Assembly (NCBI GenBank): GCA_001600095.1
Contig: BCIX01000001.1
Location: 1,922,001-1,986,000 of the forward strand
Direction of reading: 5' to 3'
From: Bullera alba
Lineage: Eukaryota > Basidiomycota > Tremellomycetes > Tremellales > Bulleraceae
DNA: 64,000 nucleotides
This document shows, piece by piece, positions 1 through 15,469 of the stretch. Each line of letters starts with the position of its first letter. Positions within the stretch are counted from its first letter, which is position 1. Position numbers and translations under genes: made by a program. Below the pieces are notes generated by a model. The model worked only from the letters and a program-made list of their open reading frames with translations. It was not told the origin of the DNA and ran no database searches.

Positions 1-149
1 GGCGAAAGCAGCAGCTGGTAGACTTGGAGCTATTGGATCTCGACGATGCGAAGAAGGTAGGAGATGAAGTGGGGAAGAAGGCAAAGACGCATAAGAATCA
101 CTGGAAGTACGAGGATCCGGCGTTGATTCTCAAGTCGGTCCTGGGATAA
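1..149 (+). CDS. 3' end of an unidentified gene (partial)
   Basis: The frame starting at base 3 is open from the window edge to a TAA at 147-149 and encodes about 48 residues. The piece is rich in Leu, Asp and Lys, with a basic stretch (KKAKTHKNHWKYEDP) just before the C-terminal LKSVLG. This looks like the end of a real protein: no internal stop, and a charged, helix-like composition as in nuclear or ribosome-biogenesis proteins. The rest lies outside the window. I do not recognise the family and infer no function. Confidence 0.6.
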   Translation, partial: RKQQLVDLELLDLDDAKKVGDEVGKKAKTHKNHWKYEDPALILKSVLG

Positions 150-764
150 ATTGGGAGACGCAACTCGTCTCATCGCTCTCCTGTTACCACCAGACTATTC
201 AGCATCAGCTCGTTGTATATCAGCATAGGGCGGCATATCATACCGCGCAGTGTACACTCATGAATCTCGTGACATGTCTGCTCTCCCCGCCTGGTCGGTA
301 AGGCCGACTTTATCCCGATCTGCTGTTTTCGCTCAGAAGGTACGAGCTGGAATCGCGCCTTGATGGCACTCGTACTTAGGCGTTGCAGCCTGATACCCCT
401 GCCAGGTTCCAGTTGCAGCCAGCAGGCACAGTCTCTAGCAAGTCAGGTGACAGGCGAACGGGTACGGTCTGGGCCCCGCTTGCAATAGAGCTTTTACCGA
501 GTCGAAACACCGAAACGTCTGGAGTCAGCTAGTCAGTCTAGATCGATATCAAGCGATAGATCAGAGGAGAGGTGCATGCTTCGGGTATGCTATGCAGCCG
601 GCTCGAGTCAGCTGAGAGAACTGTAGGTGGGAGATGTGGTGACTGTCGCGCACACTATAGCTCCCATGGAGAGGCAGGAAGGAACTCGCTTTTCCCCACC
701 CCTCCCTTCACTCACACACCTCTTCCACTCCAGAAACCGACTCCCACCTATACCCACTGCATCG
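150..764. other. Intergenic region, 615 bp
   Basis: No convincing gene is seen. Open frames from about 572 to 764 are out of frame with, or are 5' extensions of, the gene that starts at 765. The segment should hold the 3'UTR of the left-edge gene and the promoter and leader of the 765 gene. A pyrimidine-rich stretch (about 690-735) precedes the proposed start, as is common in fungal leaders. Confidence 0.5.
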
Positions 765-1347
765 ATGACACCACCCGCTCAGCCAGCACACCAACGCGAT
801 GGTGCTGCACTGGCTCATATCCCACACGCACGACGAGGCGACGAGGCGACGATCATCTCCGTTGTCGACCATTGGATGCGAATGCTGGTGCTGAGAGCCT
901 CCATTGCTCTCCATCGAGAAGCGCTCCTCGTCGTGGCCGCTTACGCAAGGGTCGTGTCGGGCTACAAGGCGAAAAGAATGAAGGAAGGGGAACAGTCAGC
1001 GGATGAGAGCGAGGACACTCCGCTCGATGACGAGGGAGAGGATATACTTGCAGCCGAGCAACTGTGCTTCAAGGTCAGTGAAGACGCGTCATTTTGCCGA
1101 TCGCGGTTACTCGATCTGCCTTTGTGCGATCTGTGTGCTTGTTGAGGCTGAGCTGACCAGGTCCTTCCAGTTCACAGAGCAGGACTATACAGGACGCGCC
1201 CTCAAAGCGTTCAGACGACGTCGGCGATACCTGCAAGAAACCCTGGTCGAAAGAGGTAGGCATGGCCTCCTTCCTGCCCGAAGGAAGCCCATCGCTTGGA
1301 AAACCGCTGAAACTATCCTGTCAGCTTCGGTCGAGGGGATGTTGTGA
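765..1347 (+). CDS. Hypothetical protein, 161 residues, two exons
   Basis: Exon 1 (765-1073) opens with ATG ACA CCA and ends in CFK. A 97-base intron (GTCAGT...TTCCAG) follows, and exon 2 (1171-1347) continues in phase 0 to a TGA. The product starts with a Pro/His-rich stretch. It then has a helical segment around VVDHWMRMLVLRASIAL and LLVVAAYARVVSGYKAK, an acidic patch (ESEDTPLDDEGED), and a basic helix containing ALKAFRRRRRYLQETLVER. In-frame ATGs at 627 and 666 would lengthen it, but they precede a pyrimidine-rich leader. The acidic-then-Arg-rich layout suggests a small nuclear or RNA-linked protein; that is inference. I recognise no family. Confidence 0.5.
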
Positions 1348-1486
1348 ATCCGACACAACACTCACAACGGAACCTAGCGGTAGGCGCATTACTGTGCCGT
1401 GGTGGAGTGGTGACACTTACCCAGAAGTCATCATAGTAGTCTAGCAAATCCTCGAACCGACTGGCACACCCCATTCTACATCATGT

Positions 1487-2450
1487 GAGTAGCTCTCGTC
1501 TCACGAGAGAGAACTTGCTCGAGTGTCATGCCTCATGTCTGATTCAATCCTGCTTTATGTGGAGCCGCCCATGCGTCGCAGCGTGTAGCCATCCACCCTG
1601 CGGTAGTCCGCGGGTTTCGGGGTGCAACCCACCTCGGATACCGTCGTGACTTTGCCCCATTCTGTAGTGTATTGCCAGGCTGCGTCATCCTTCACTTCGT
1701 CGTCTGGTGGAACTGCTTCCCGTCTTCGTCTCCACCGATCGATTACCTTTCTCGGGAAAAGACGAGGCGGGCGGCTTTCCACTGACTCCCTGATGTCTGC
1801 TTGTTCGCGGCAGACTACGGGATGACAGGACCTACCGGGTTGAGCTAACGCTCGGTAGTTCTTGAACCTCGACACCTCGGCATCGATCCACTTCAATTCG
1901 TTTCTCCCCTTGTGCGATCACGAGAGATCGGGGTCGAGCCTGGCCCGTACTCCGTTCATCCTTGGTCGCTGTAAGCCCGTCCCGCCGCACGCCTTCGCAT
2001 TGATCAGCTATTTTCAAGTTCGACTCCGACCTTTCTCAGAGCCAAAGGTGAGTGACTCTTCCGAGACACTTGCTCGAGTGACATGCCTCAAGCCTGATTC
2101 GATCCTGCGCGTTGCGAGCAGCTGAGAGGCGGCGCGGCGTTTCACGACGTCGCGTGCAGCCACCACGAGTTGGGTTGCATTTCCTCAGCGTCGACCGGTG
2201 GAGTGCATCCTACATTTGCAGAGCATCGACAGGCTGAGGTATTCACTCCAACGTTTTGTGGGAGATTTCTCCCAGCTTCGCCGTCTTGCCCGATTGACTA
2301 CTTTCTCGGGCTGACACGAGCTGGGTGGTATCTCCCATTGACTCTTTGTTATCTGCTCGATTTCTTCGCAGATTTACGGGACGAGAAGGACCTGCCGGGT
2401 TGCAGCTGACGCCCGGTAGTTGCTCAACACCAGTATTCCGGCCATGGTCA
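1487..2450. repeat. Diverged tandem duplication, unit about 400 bp at about 555-bp spacing
   Basis: Copy 1 lies about 1487-1890 and copy 2 about 2047-2450. Shared anchors are ACTTGCTCGAGTG at 1513 and 2068 (offset 555), TTTCTCGGG at 1748 and 2302 (554), and CGGTAGTT at 1853 and 2414 (561). The drift in offset shows indels. Between the anchors the copies are clearly related but well diverged. Both start near a GTGAGT and neither keeps a convincing reading frame. The minus-strand frame at 1555-1896 (113 codons) is not conserved as an open frame in copy 2. Best read as decayed duplicated DNA, either an old gene fragment or a mobile-element relic. Confidence 0.7.
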
Positions 2451-3031
2451 ATCCAACCGCTGGATCGTCGGGTGCTCGACCGGTTCCTTCGCCATCTTTA
2501 GCACCATCGATGCTTGGTAATGCTTTTCGCTAGGACCAATCGGAGATAGTTGAGTCATGTCAGAGGAGTGAGGAGTTCGGTCCTGTCTCTTGTCAGCATG
2601 TATCTTCATTGTGTGCTGCTGCCAATCCGCCGACGTAGGCTACGACCAAGTGTTTTGCACTCATAGGGTAATGACAAGGTAGTGGAGTCCTTTATGAGGT
2701 TGTCTCGAGGATCTCTAATCGGTAGTCGGACTCGTTTGATCGCCTGATCGTTGCACCAGCCGACTTGATTGGAGCGCGAGCAAAGATTGTCAGACCGCGA
2801 AGCACACTCAGAACTTGCTTAGAACTCAGCGCTCAGCGCTCAGCGCTCAAGCTAGCTCAGCTGTCGCGTTGCCAATCGAAGATCGCGTTGAATGGCTCGC
2901 GGAACCAAAATTTGCCTCCGTGGCTCAGCGCGCAGCCAGTCGCGTTCCCGCTCGAAGATAATGTTGAGCAAATCTCGAGCTAGGCTTCGTGTCTCAACAA
3001 TGAACATTCCCACCAAGAAAGCTCGGCCAGC
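2451..3031. other. Intergenic region upstream of SMC5, 581 bp
   Basis: No gene is seen. A short tandem array of CAGCGCT occurs at about 2824-2848 (three copies). The last 200 bases should contain the SMC5 promoter and leader. Confidence 0.5.
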
Positions 3032-7780
<4,749 letters not shown>

Positions 7781-7946
7781 TAGCGGGATCGGACACTCAG
7801 ACTTTGCGACCTCGTCTGGTCCAGTCATCAGTGCCTGCATTGTACGAGTATTCCCGTCGTCTGAGAAAGTAGAATTTTGGGCTGGCAAAGTAGTGATGCA
7901 TCTGTTTATATGTGCACCCCCACGAGCTCCACTCGCCTGGATGCAA

Positions 7947-10900
7947 TCAAGCCTTAACGTCGACTGTGAGAAGATCCGAGAACCTGATGAGAGGTAGACT
8001 ATCAAGCTTGGGTCCCTCCACGATCTCTTCTATAGCTGATCTGAAGTGATACGAGCCTGCGGAGAGGAATACTGCGCCGACGCTGTATTCGACAATAGCG
8101 CCGGGCTCGAGAATGTCCAATGCGGCGGTAAGTGATCCGTCAAACACGACGTTCTTGATAGGTTGTATGGGCTGTAATGATTGTGGTCGACGTGGCGTCT
8201 GTCGAGCAGCAGCCCATGATTCGTCGAGTGATGAAGAGGGCAGTGCCTCCAGTCGGACATATGGTCTGATTGGTCGATCTGATGGCATGTAGATAAGCTA
8301 ATGTCCCGCGCTTGTGTGATGGGCGTACTCACCGAGATTGTTGGTGATGCTGACCACAAGGTCGACGAAATCAGTCATCGAGATATCGCCTCCACTGTCA
8401 GATTTCGCTTCGATCACGATATCAAGATCGTCCAACCGCAGGATCTCCAGCGTTGAAGGTGAAAGCACCTGTTCCCGGAGTGTTAAGAAGCCAGAGCGTC
8501 TCGAGCCGGGCTATCAGAATAAGTGAGCTTGGGATTTTCAATTTTTCACGTTCGATAGCTCACCTCGATCCAAGTCGCCGATAAAATGCTGAGGAGTCTT
8601 TCCCTAAACCAGAAGACTTCCCGCTCGGCATGGACCTGTTCCAGCTTCTTCTTCGTCTTGTCCACAACGTACTGCCGTTCGGACAATGCGGGTATTGGCT
8701 TCTGTAGCTCTGCAAGAGGGATGGACATCCGAGGCAATGGGATCATGATCCTGAGCGAAGGTCAGCGGTCGAGTCACAAATGCTGATTTGACGCACCTCT
8801 CCGTTGCGCCAGGTGGGACAAGTCTGGTCGCGGACAGTTGACCGATACCTGTCAACTGTGTTAGTAAAGATAATATATACTTTTAAGGCAGTCTCACCAT
8901 CATCGCCCGCTTCTCTTTGCAGAGTCACCTCGAAGGGCACACCGTATACGTTACGAATGTTGAGTGCGACAAGGCAATGCTTGCCGTCCATCCCCTGTCG
9001 CAACCCTGCGCCAAGCAGGGCATCACCCATGGAAGGCATTCCGGCGCTCTTCGACACTTTGTTGCCAGAAGCTGTCCTCGAGATTCCGCCATTAGGCAAC
9101 TTAAGCTGTTCCTGACCATTTGCGAGCGAGCCAGACCCAGGAGGCAAGCTGGGCAGCCTGGTAATGTCAAGCGAATGAGGCTCCAAAGTGTGGTAGACTG
9201 TGAACAACACGGGGAAGGTGATCTGTCGAGTGTGGAAGGCGTGACTGGTTTCATCGTCGCCTTTGCTGCGGTTCAAGCAGCCGTAATCAATGCGAATGGT
9301 GCCGTTCGTACTGAAAGTTTGTCAGCTTCTGCCAAAAGTACAAGGTTGGTCGAATGACTCACCAGCCTACTTTTCCCAGGCATCGGACTACGACTGTAGA
9401 TCGCCCGCCAGCGGGTATAGATATTGGCTCTTCAGACTCGTGCGTGAATACGGGTCGTTTGGTGATGTCGTGCTCTAGCTCATAGGCCTGTTCCAGCGAG
9501 ACTTCACCGTCCGCAAGGAGTGCTTGAGCTTCACGTGTGGTCGAGTCCTCGAACGAGAGCTTGACAAAGTCTACAGCGGTCGCTGATGAATTTTCCAGCG
9601 TGATCCTTATAGTCGAGCTGTTCAAGAAGTTAGCACCTCTCACAGAATATATGTCATACAGCAAGTTCAACTCACGTCTCGCCGTCGTAGAGCATCACGG
9701 TGCCGTGCGTCAGACTGGTCTTCTTGATCCACAGCAGGGGCTGCTCCTGCACGACTCGGCACTCCAGCCACTTGGGTTCTGGCTTCTGAACTTGTTTTCC
9801 GTGGGTGCTTTCTGAGATAGGTTGTTGGACCAGCATTGATCGCCTAGCGTCCAGACCTTGCTTCTTCACCTTGCCTGCCTCCGCTGACACGCGACTCCTC
9901 CGTTTGTCTTCCTTCTCCTTGTCCTTGTCCGATACGAGGGGAAGCATGACTTCGGTTGAAGAGCCATCAGGTAGTCTGAGCGAAACACCCTTAACGTGTA
10001 ACGTGCCCGCCCGCGGAGCCAGTCCTGTGACCCGGACGGTGCGAATGGCAGTGGGCGCCAATGTGATGCTGAGAGGACTCGCCGTGAACGATACGCCGGA
10101 TGTTCTGTAATTCAAGTCAGCAAGGTCGGAGGGAAGTTCGGACTCTGCACTAACATGAGGGATACCTCCTGAATCTCAAGCTCGAATGCGAATGGATTCT
10201 GCAGTGTGACGAAGATATCCGTCTGCTCCCCTGCCACCAAGACAGTCTAAGGACACTGTCAGCATCTCTAACAGTGTAGACTGTCACTTTGAGAAAACTG
10301 ACCTTTCCAGCCTCTGCAGCCTTCACTCTCGGATTATACAGGAACGGGTCCTTTTTGCCTCCGGCGTTGACGATCTCATCTGGGGAATGCTCCACCGGGA
10401 GTCGATTTGGCGGTAGACTGGCTAGCTCCAAGCTCAGCACTATCCGTCCTGGTAACCACCACTCGACGCCTGAAAAATCCAATCCTCTCCGTTTAATGAT
10501 CCCAAGAGCGGTGGCGATCATCTTGCTCAAGTGGACCTGACTAAGTGTGTTGAGATGTGGGTGCAAGCGGTTCAAAGCGGTGATGCACAATTTGATCACT
10601 GCTACTTGATCAGGCAGCGATTCGGCGACTGCAATAGCCTCCTTGATTGTTTCCACTTGTAATTCTGGCCAACCAAAGTGGACCGCATCATCGTGACTCG
10701 ATTGGGGGTCCTTGCCTCCTCCGGAAGCGGCTGATGGGTCCAGTAGGTCAACTCCCATGATGTTTGCGATCCGTTCGATGAGACCGATGATACTGGCGTT
10801 GCCCTTCGTTGATTCTTTCCGCCTCATTGTGACCACTTGATTGCTTGTTGACGTTGGCACGGCCATCCCAAGCCCCAGACCGACCGATGCCGAGTTGGCT

Positions 10901-13180
10901 TCAGTGTTTGCTGAACCTTCTCCGTTCCTGCTCATTGCGATCCTTTTCCTCGATGCAGCCTCGCGACTGGATACCAATAACCACTCTGTCCTCTTGACCA
11001 CATCCCTGCTGATATGTGCCTCCTTGCGAGGCAAATCGAGGTATCTCGCCAGCCAGGCAACTTCGACAAAAAGAGCCAGCTGTTCCGTTTTCGTCAACGC
11101 TCGATGCTGTGGTCCTGTCGCCTCCTCGGCATGGGCGAAGATGCTTTGTCGACTAAGTTGAGATTTTGCGGAGAGGTTCTTGAGCGTCCGCGTCCGCTTG
11201 CGACGTGAGGGCTCGTCGATTGAATGATCTGAGCTCTCCGGAAGAGGGAAGGATCGGGGAAAGGAATGCGTCACAAGAGTGGAGAGAGCTATCGAGCCCC
11301 AACCTCCCGCAGCCCAGATGATCATGACAAAGTGGCTGATCCGCAAGGCGAGTCCAGTGTGAAGATACGCCAGCAGACCCTCTCCAGTACCGACGGCGGT
11401 GGGGCTAGATGATGACGATGGAGCGAAGGAGATGCTGCCCGATGCCGCTTGCGGCGAAGGGGAGAAGAGAGTGGGTGGAAAGGGTAATGGCGAACGGGAA
11501 ATGCACGCCAGGGATGAAAGAAAGTGGGTGAGAATCTCGACCGGTATCGGGGAGGAGGGAAAAGGTTGAGCTATGTTCTGACAGGTGGTCAGTAGGTGAT
11601 TTCCCAAGACTTACATTATTACTCACAGATCCATCTCTTCCCTCCCACGCTTCACCGATGCCGGCCACAGCCCTTCCTTCTCTCGCCAGTCCTTCCCAAA
11701 GTACGTCTCCTACATTTCTAGCTTTCTCCGCACCGTCGTCGTAGCATTGAATCGCGTCGCCAAACATCCCGGCCATCAAGTACATGTCTCCCAACATCTT
11801 CAAGATTCTTCCTCCAGCAACTCCTGTCAATGGAGCAGACGTGTACTTGGATCCAGAAGCCAGTGACCCCACGGGCGGTGTGACTGGCGTTGTTGATATC
11901 GATGCCGCCGATGACGCTCGGGAGAAAGGTGAGGCTATGGCGGTAGACCGCCGAAAGGGATTAGACGAGGCTGGCTGAATAGGTACTGGTGCAGGAGGAG
12001 GAGCTATCGCCGACGTTTGAATAGGCGGCAGAGAAGGCGGTCCCACGGATGTAGGTCTTCCACCAGGGGTAAGGGCTCGTTTCAGCGATATCCCCATTCC
12101 AGACTGCCCGTATGCGGACAGCGTGTCCACCGAATGAGAGTGCGCCATAGATGATACCGGTGTGCTGGAGTTCGGCCGGCGTGGCAGCTCATAGGATGGT
12201 GTCGTGGACCGCGTCTGACCCGGGAAGAGGGTCTCAAGTGTCGGCTGGGGCATCGTAGCTGTGAGTGAAGGGAGCAAGGTCGATGATAGCGTTTTCAGCC
12301 CAGATGGGGTTTCCAGAGCAGTTGCCTGGGGAATCTCGTTAGCGAGATGTTGAATGTCAGCTCAATTGATGGGACACACCAGTTCACCCAGCTCGCCAAA
12401 GACGTCTCCCACTAGCTCCCCTAGCAGTCTGCTGATCCACGCTTCTATGCCCTCACTTGGCGCACTGACCACTTCATCGCTCGCTTTGGCTTTTCCATTC
12501 GCGAGTCTTGAGTTCTTTTCCGGTTGTCCAGCTTTCCTCGGCGTATTGTTCGTCGAGGGTGAGCTGGGTATATCGGATCCGACCAGCAGCAACTTCTTCA
12601 CTAGAGGGAATGGTGATGAAGGAGGAAAGAGCTCCGTAATTCTCTCCTGTAAGGCATCCTCGATCGAGGCTGAGTCGGCTACTTGGTGATGAAACGTAGG
12701 AGCCACAGGATTACTGGATTGTCCAACATCTCCCACATCCTCTCCCAAGCTGTATCCCTGGACATGGCTCTGCTCCAGATCCTGCGGATCTACCGCTATG
12801 CCAATGACGATCAACGGGAATAGCGAGAACCTCAACAGACTGAGGGGTGACAGATGCCTTGCTGGGGGATGAGTAGGGTAGTCGAGGTGAACATGATTCG
12901 ATGCGGCGCCTCTAGAGATCGAAGAGCTGCTGTTGGGCGGCAGAAACCTAGCTCTTGGGTTGACGGGAGCGCTACCCCGCGTATGGCTCGATGTCGGATT
13001 TGGCCTCTTGAGCTCGTCACCTCGGAGAACGGCGTGTCTCTTGATGGCAGACGACCAGAAATGGTATGTCTGCTCCGAAAGCTTTTGACCTGGCTGTTGT
13101 ATCGGTACAACGAGTATCCGAAGCTTGGCCAGCGAGGTGGGATCCGATAAGGACGAGAGTGTTGGCGGACTAGTGTTCAT
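7947..13180 (-). CDS. TRS120: TRS120, TRAPPII-specific subunit (TRAPPC9 homologue)
   Basis: Large tethering subunit of the TRAPPII complex, which activates Rab GTPases (Ypt31/32 type) at the late Golgi. The N-terminus contains LAKLRILVVPIQQPG and later LRFSLFPLIVIGIAVDP, both typical of Trs120. A TPR-like block (GRILKMLGDMYLMAGMFGDA) follows a Pro/Ser-rich linker. The C-terminus is beta-rich, with Ig-like repeats as in the family, and ends PLIRFSDLLTVDVKA. I chose the ATG at 13180 (MNTSPPTLSS) because the conserved region starts soon after it. The frame is open to another ATG at 13375, but that extension carries two N bases (13192, 13202) and nothing family-like. Several short introns interrupt the gene. 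Confidence 0.9.
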
Positions 13181-13559
13181 GGCGGTCAGGGNGGACTGGG
13201 GNTTTTTGGCGGAAAGACTCAGCAGGGATGGATCCTGGAGGTATTGCAGTCGAGTACCCGAATTGAGAGCGCCCTGACCACGCCCGAGTCCCCCAAGTCT
13301 CCCTCTGATGTGCGTATAAGACGACCCAAGCTTGTGATTGAGCTGGAGGATGATGAGGTGGACAGCGCCGGACATGGTGTTTCAGGTTAGGACGCGACGA
13401 CGATCAACCTATTCAATCCCTCCACCTTAAATTTCAAGATTTGTTGACGAGCGTCGAGCATGCAGCTGCATCATCCGGCCAGCAGGTAGCTCTACAACTC
13501 ACCTAGCATCGAGTCGTGCTGCTTGGTCACTCCTCAAAAGCCCCACATACGCCTATAAG
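13181..13559. promoter_or_regulatory. Divergent promoter between TRS120 and TMA16
   Basis: About 380 bp separates two divergent starts and must hold both promoters. Part of it may be coding if TRS120 starts at 13375. I see no clear TATA box or named motif. Two N bases lie at its edge. Confidence 0.45.
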
Positions 13560-14373
13560 ATGCCAGGAAATAGGAAGATCACAAAAAAGACCATCAAGGG
13601 AAGGGAGAATGTGCACCCAGGATCGAGAAAGGGTAGGTCCATCGCCATCTCAGACCTTTGGAGCTCCTGCTGATGCGTATTCTTGTCCCAGCTAACCAGC
13701 TGAATCGAGTACAACTGAGAACGACAAAGCTGCAGCATCAAGCGAAAACCAGGAAAGATCTTGTTTCCGCTAAGTGTGAGGCCAGCTAACAAAATATCAG
13801 AGTCCGAGCTGACTGTTTCTCAGTGCATCGACCCGTATTCTTCCTCCATTCCTTGCCATCTCCTCATGCCTTATCGCTGCCGTCCCTCAGAGCACTGGTG
13901 TCTTCGGTATACCTCGCTCGCCATGACGCCCGTATGGCGGAGCTTGAGGGCGACAGACGGCCCGGAAGACCAAAGGCAAAGGAGTTGCTAGAGCTGGAAG
14001 AGGTGAAGAAGAGGGAACAGTCTGAATGGGAGACGGGAATTGGTGAGTCCCTCATTCCATGAATAAGCGTCGTCATGCTTGAAAGAGGTATAGACGCTGA
14101 CTTTGTGCTTCTTCAGAGGTCCCAGATCTGACACACGCACCGACTGTCAAATTCCTCTATTCGCTAGTGGAGACCAACGCACCACTGAGAGTATCGCACT
14201 TGGACATTCTGCGTCAGGTGCGATTATTCAAAGACGACCCGGAGCTGGTGCTTGTGACTCGAGAGGGCAACGCCTCAAGGATGGGATTGATCGGGGAAAA
14301 TGACGTTGTGGAGGAAGGACCAGATTGGACCGACGGCGTTGTCGAAGAAATTCCAATGGAGGTCGAGAAGTAA
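13560..14373 (+). CDS. TMA16: TMA16, translation machinery-associated protein 16
   Basis: Small factor associated with pre-60S ribosomes. Exon 1 encodes MPGNRKITKKTIKGRENVHP and joins in phase 1 (GTAGGT...TCCCAG) to give HPGSRKANQLNRVQLR, the basic N-terminus typical of Tma16. Later exons give VFFLHSLP, then RRPGRPKAKELLELEEVKKR, then EVPDLTHAPTVKFL, which match the conserved central and C-terminal blocks of the family in order. The protein ends in an acidic tail (VVEEIPMEVEK) with TAA at 14371-14373. Four or five short exons. The order of blocks and the short length leave little doubt. Confidence 0.9.
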
Positions 14374-14616
14374 GGGGACTCGCCTCAACGAGGCTCTCAG
14401 CAGTCAGGCTGGTGGGCGTAGCTGGCGATCTTCATCAGTGTAGACTATCAGACTTCAGGTTCATACTTTGTTGTACGCATATACATGTATCATGACCCAC
14501 GTCTGACTTGACTTGACTGACTGACTCGAGCGACATCCCTCCGCCTCGCATCCTCCCTTCCTCTCCGTGTCTCCCCAAATATATCTTGGATTGATCACTT
14601 CCTCTTTGACATCCGA

Positions 14617-14981
14617 TTACTCGTATCCGATCTCGGTATGCTTCGAGCCTTCCTCCTTGGCCTCCTTCTTCAGTGGGACCTCATAGACACCTGGTCGTCC
14701 GGCCACTGGGACATGTTCACACTGGCACCTCTGATCTTCCGGTACCCCATCTAGCGCCTGCGTTCTAGCGTCAGCAATCTCACCGCGCTGCACATCTCCA
14801 TCTTCGACCATATATCGGAAGGCCAGTGTGAGACTCACAGTCTCGATATGACCGCCTGAGGCTCGTCAGCACCAGTGGGCGTGGCATACTCGTTATAAAG
14901 CCGGGAAGGAGTGGAATCCCACTCACCACATCCCCACCACGTAGGTTTCCCATCATTTGGACAGCTGACTCGTTTGCACAT
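14617..14981 (-). CDS. Small Cys-rich conserved fungal protein (MCKRV...GKPTW family)
   Basis: Three exons give a protein of about 70 residues: MCKRVSCPNDGKPTWWGCGG, then HIETALDGVPEDQRCQC, then a charged tail ending in HTEIGYE. The first join is TGTG|GTGAGT...CCTCAG|GC and the second ACT|GTGAGT...ACGCAG|GCG. Similar proteins of 60-80 residues starting MCKRVTC...KPTW.GCG are widespread in fungi and have no assigned function. The Cys/His set (C2, C7, C18, H21, C35, C37) could bind a metal, which is inference. A longer 5' frame exists (to 15119), but the family starts at this Met. The gene sits between TMA16 and the RRM gene. Confidence 0.8.
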
Positions 14982-15469
14982 GGTTCTTTGCGATTCGATC
15001 TTGGTTGGGTGAGAAGAACGAAGGAGAGCTGAGATCGCTGAGAGCTGGATCCTCTTCGAGTTCGGTGTCTTCGCGTGACTCATGGACAGGCCAAAGTGAA
15101 AGTGGAGGGCATGAGTCATGACGATGTGTCATTTCCAGCTTTGAGCTGAGCTTCAGTACTAGTGCTTCGACTAGTGAAGGTCGTTTCAGTAGTGAAGGTC
15201 GTTTCAGTGGGTGGGCTCGAGACTCTGGGCGAGCTGAGTCAGATACATGAATGCTAATAGTAGATTATACAACGAGTGCTTTGAGTCTGACAACAACATG
15301 TTTTGGGTCAATGCGTGCGGACAGGAAAGGGAGTTTTGCGAGCCATATGTACGACCTCGACCTTGACCGTCTCCACCTCACTCACTCTCCCTCGGCCTCT
15401 CATCCCCTTCTCCCAGATTGTGCCTCGCCACCACCTTCACGCTGCCGGGCCACTCGAGTTGCCAGCCCT
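14982..15469. other. Intergenic region, 488 bp
   Basis: It holds the promoter of the small Cys-rich gene and the 3'UTR of the RRM gene. Plus-strand open frames at 15251-15611 are mirror images of the GC-rich C-terminal exon of the RRM gene and are not genes. A short direct repeat lies at 15172-15207. Confidence 0.5.
15172..15207. repeat. 18-bp perfect tandem repeat, two copies
   Basis: TAGTGAAGGTCGTTTCAG is repeated twice head to tail with no change (15172-15189 and 15190-15207). It lies about 190 bp upstream of the small Cys-rich gene, so a duplicated protein-binding site is possible but unproven. Confidence 0.85.

Noticed and set aside
1555..1896. 113-codon minus-strand frame in copy 1 of the duplication
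   Set aside because: Not preserved in copy 2, so conservation argues against coding.
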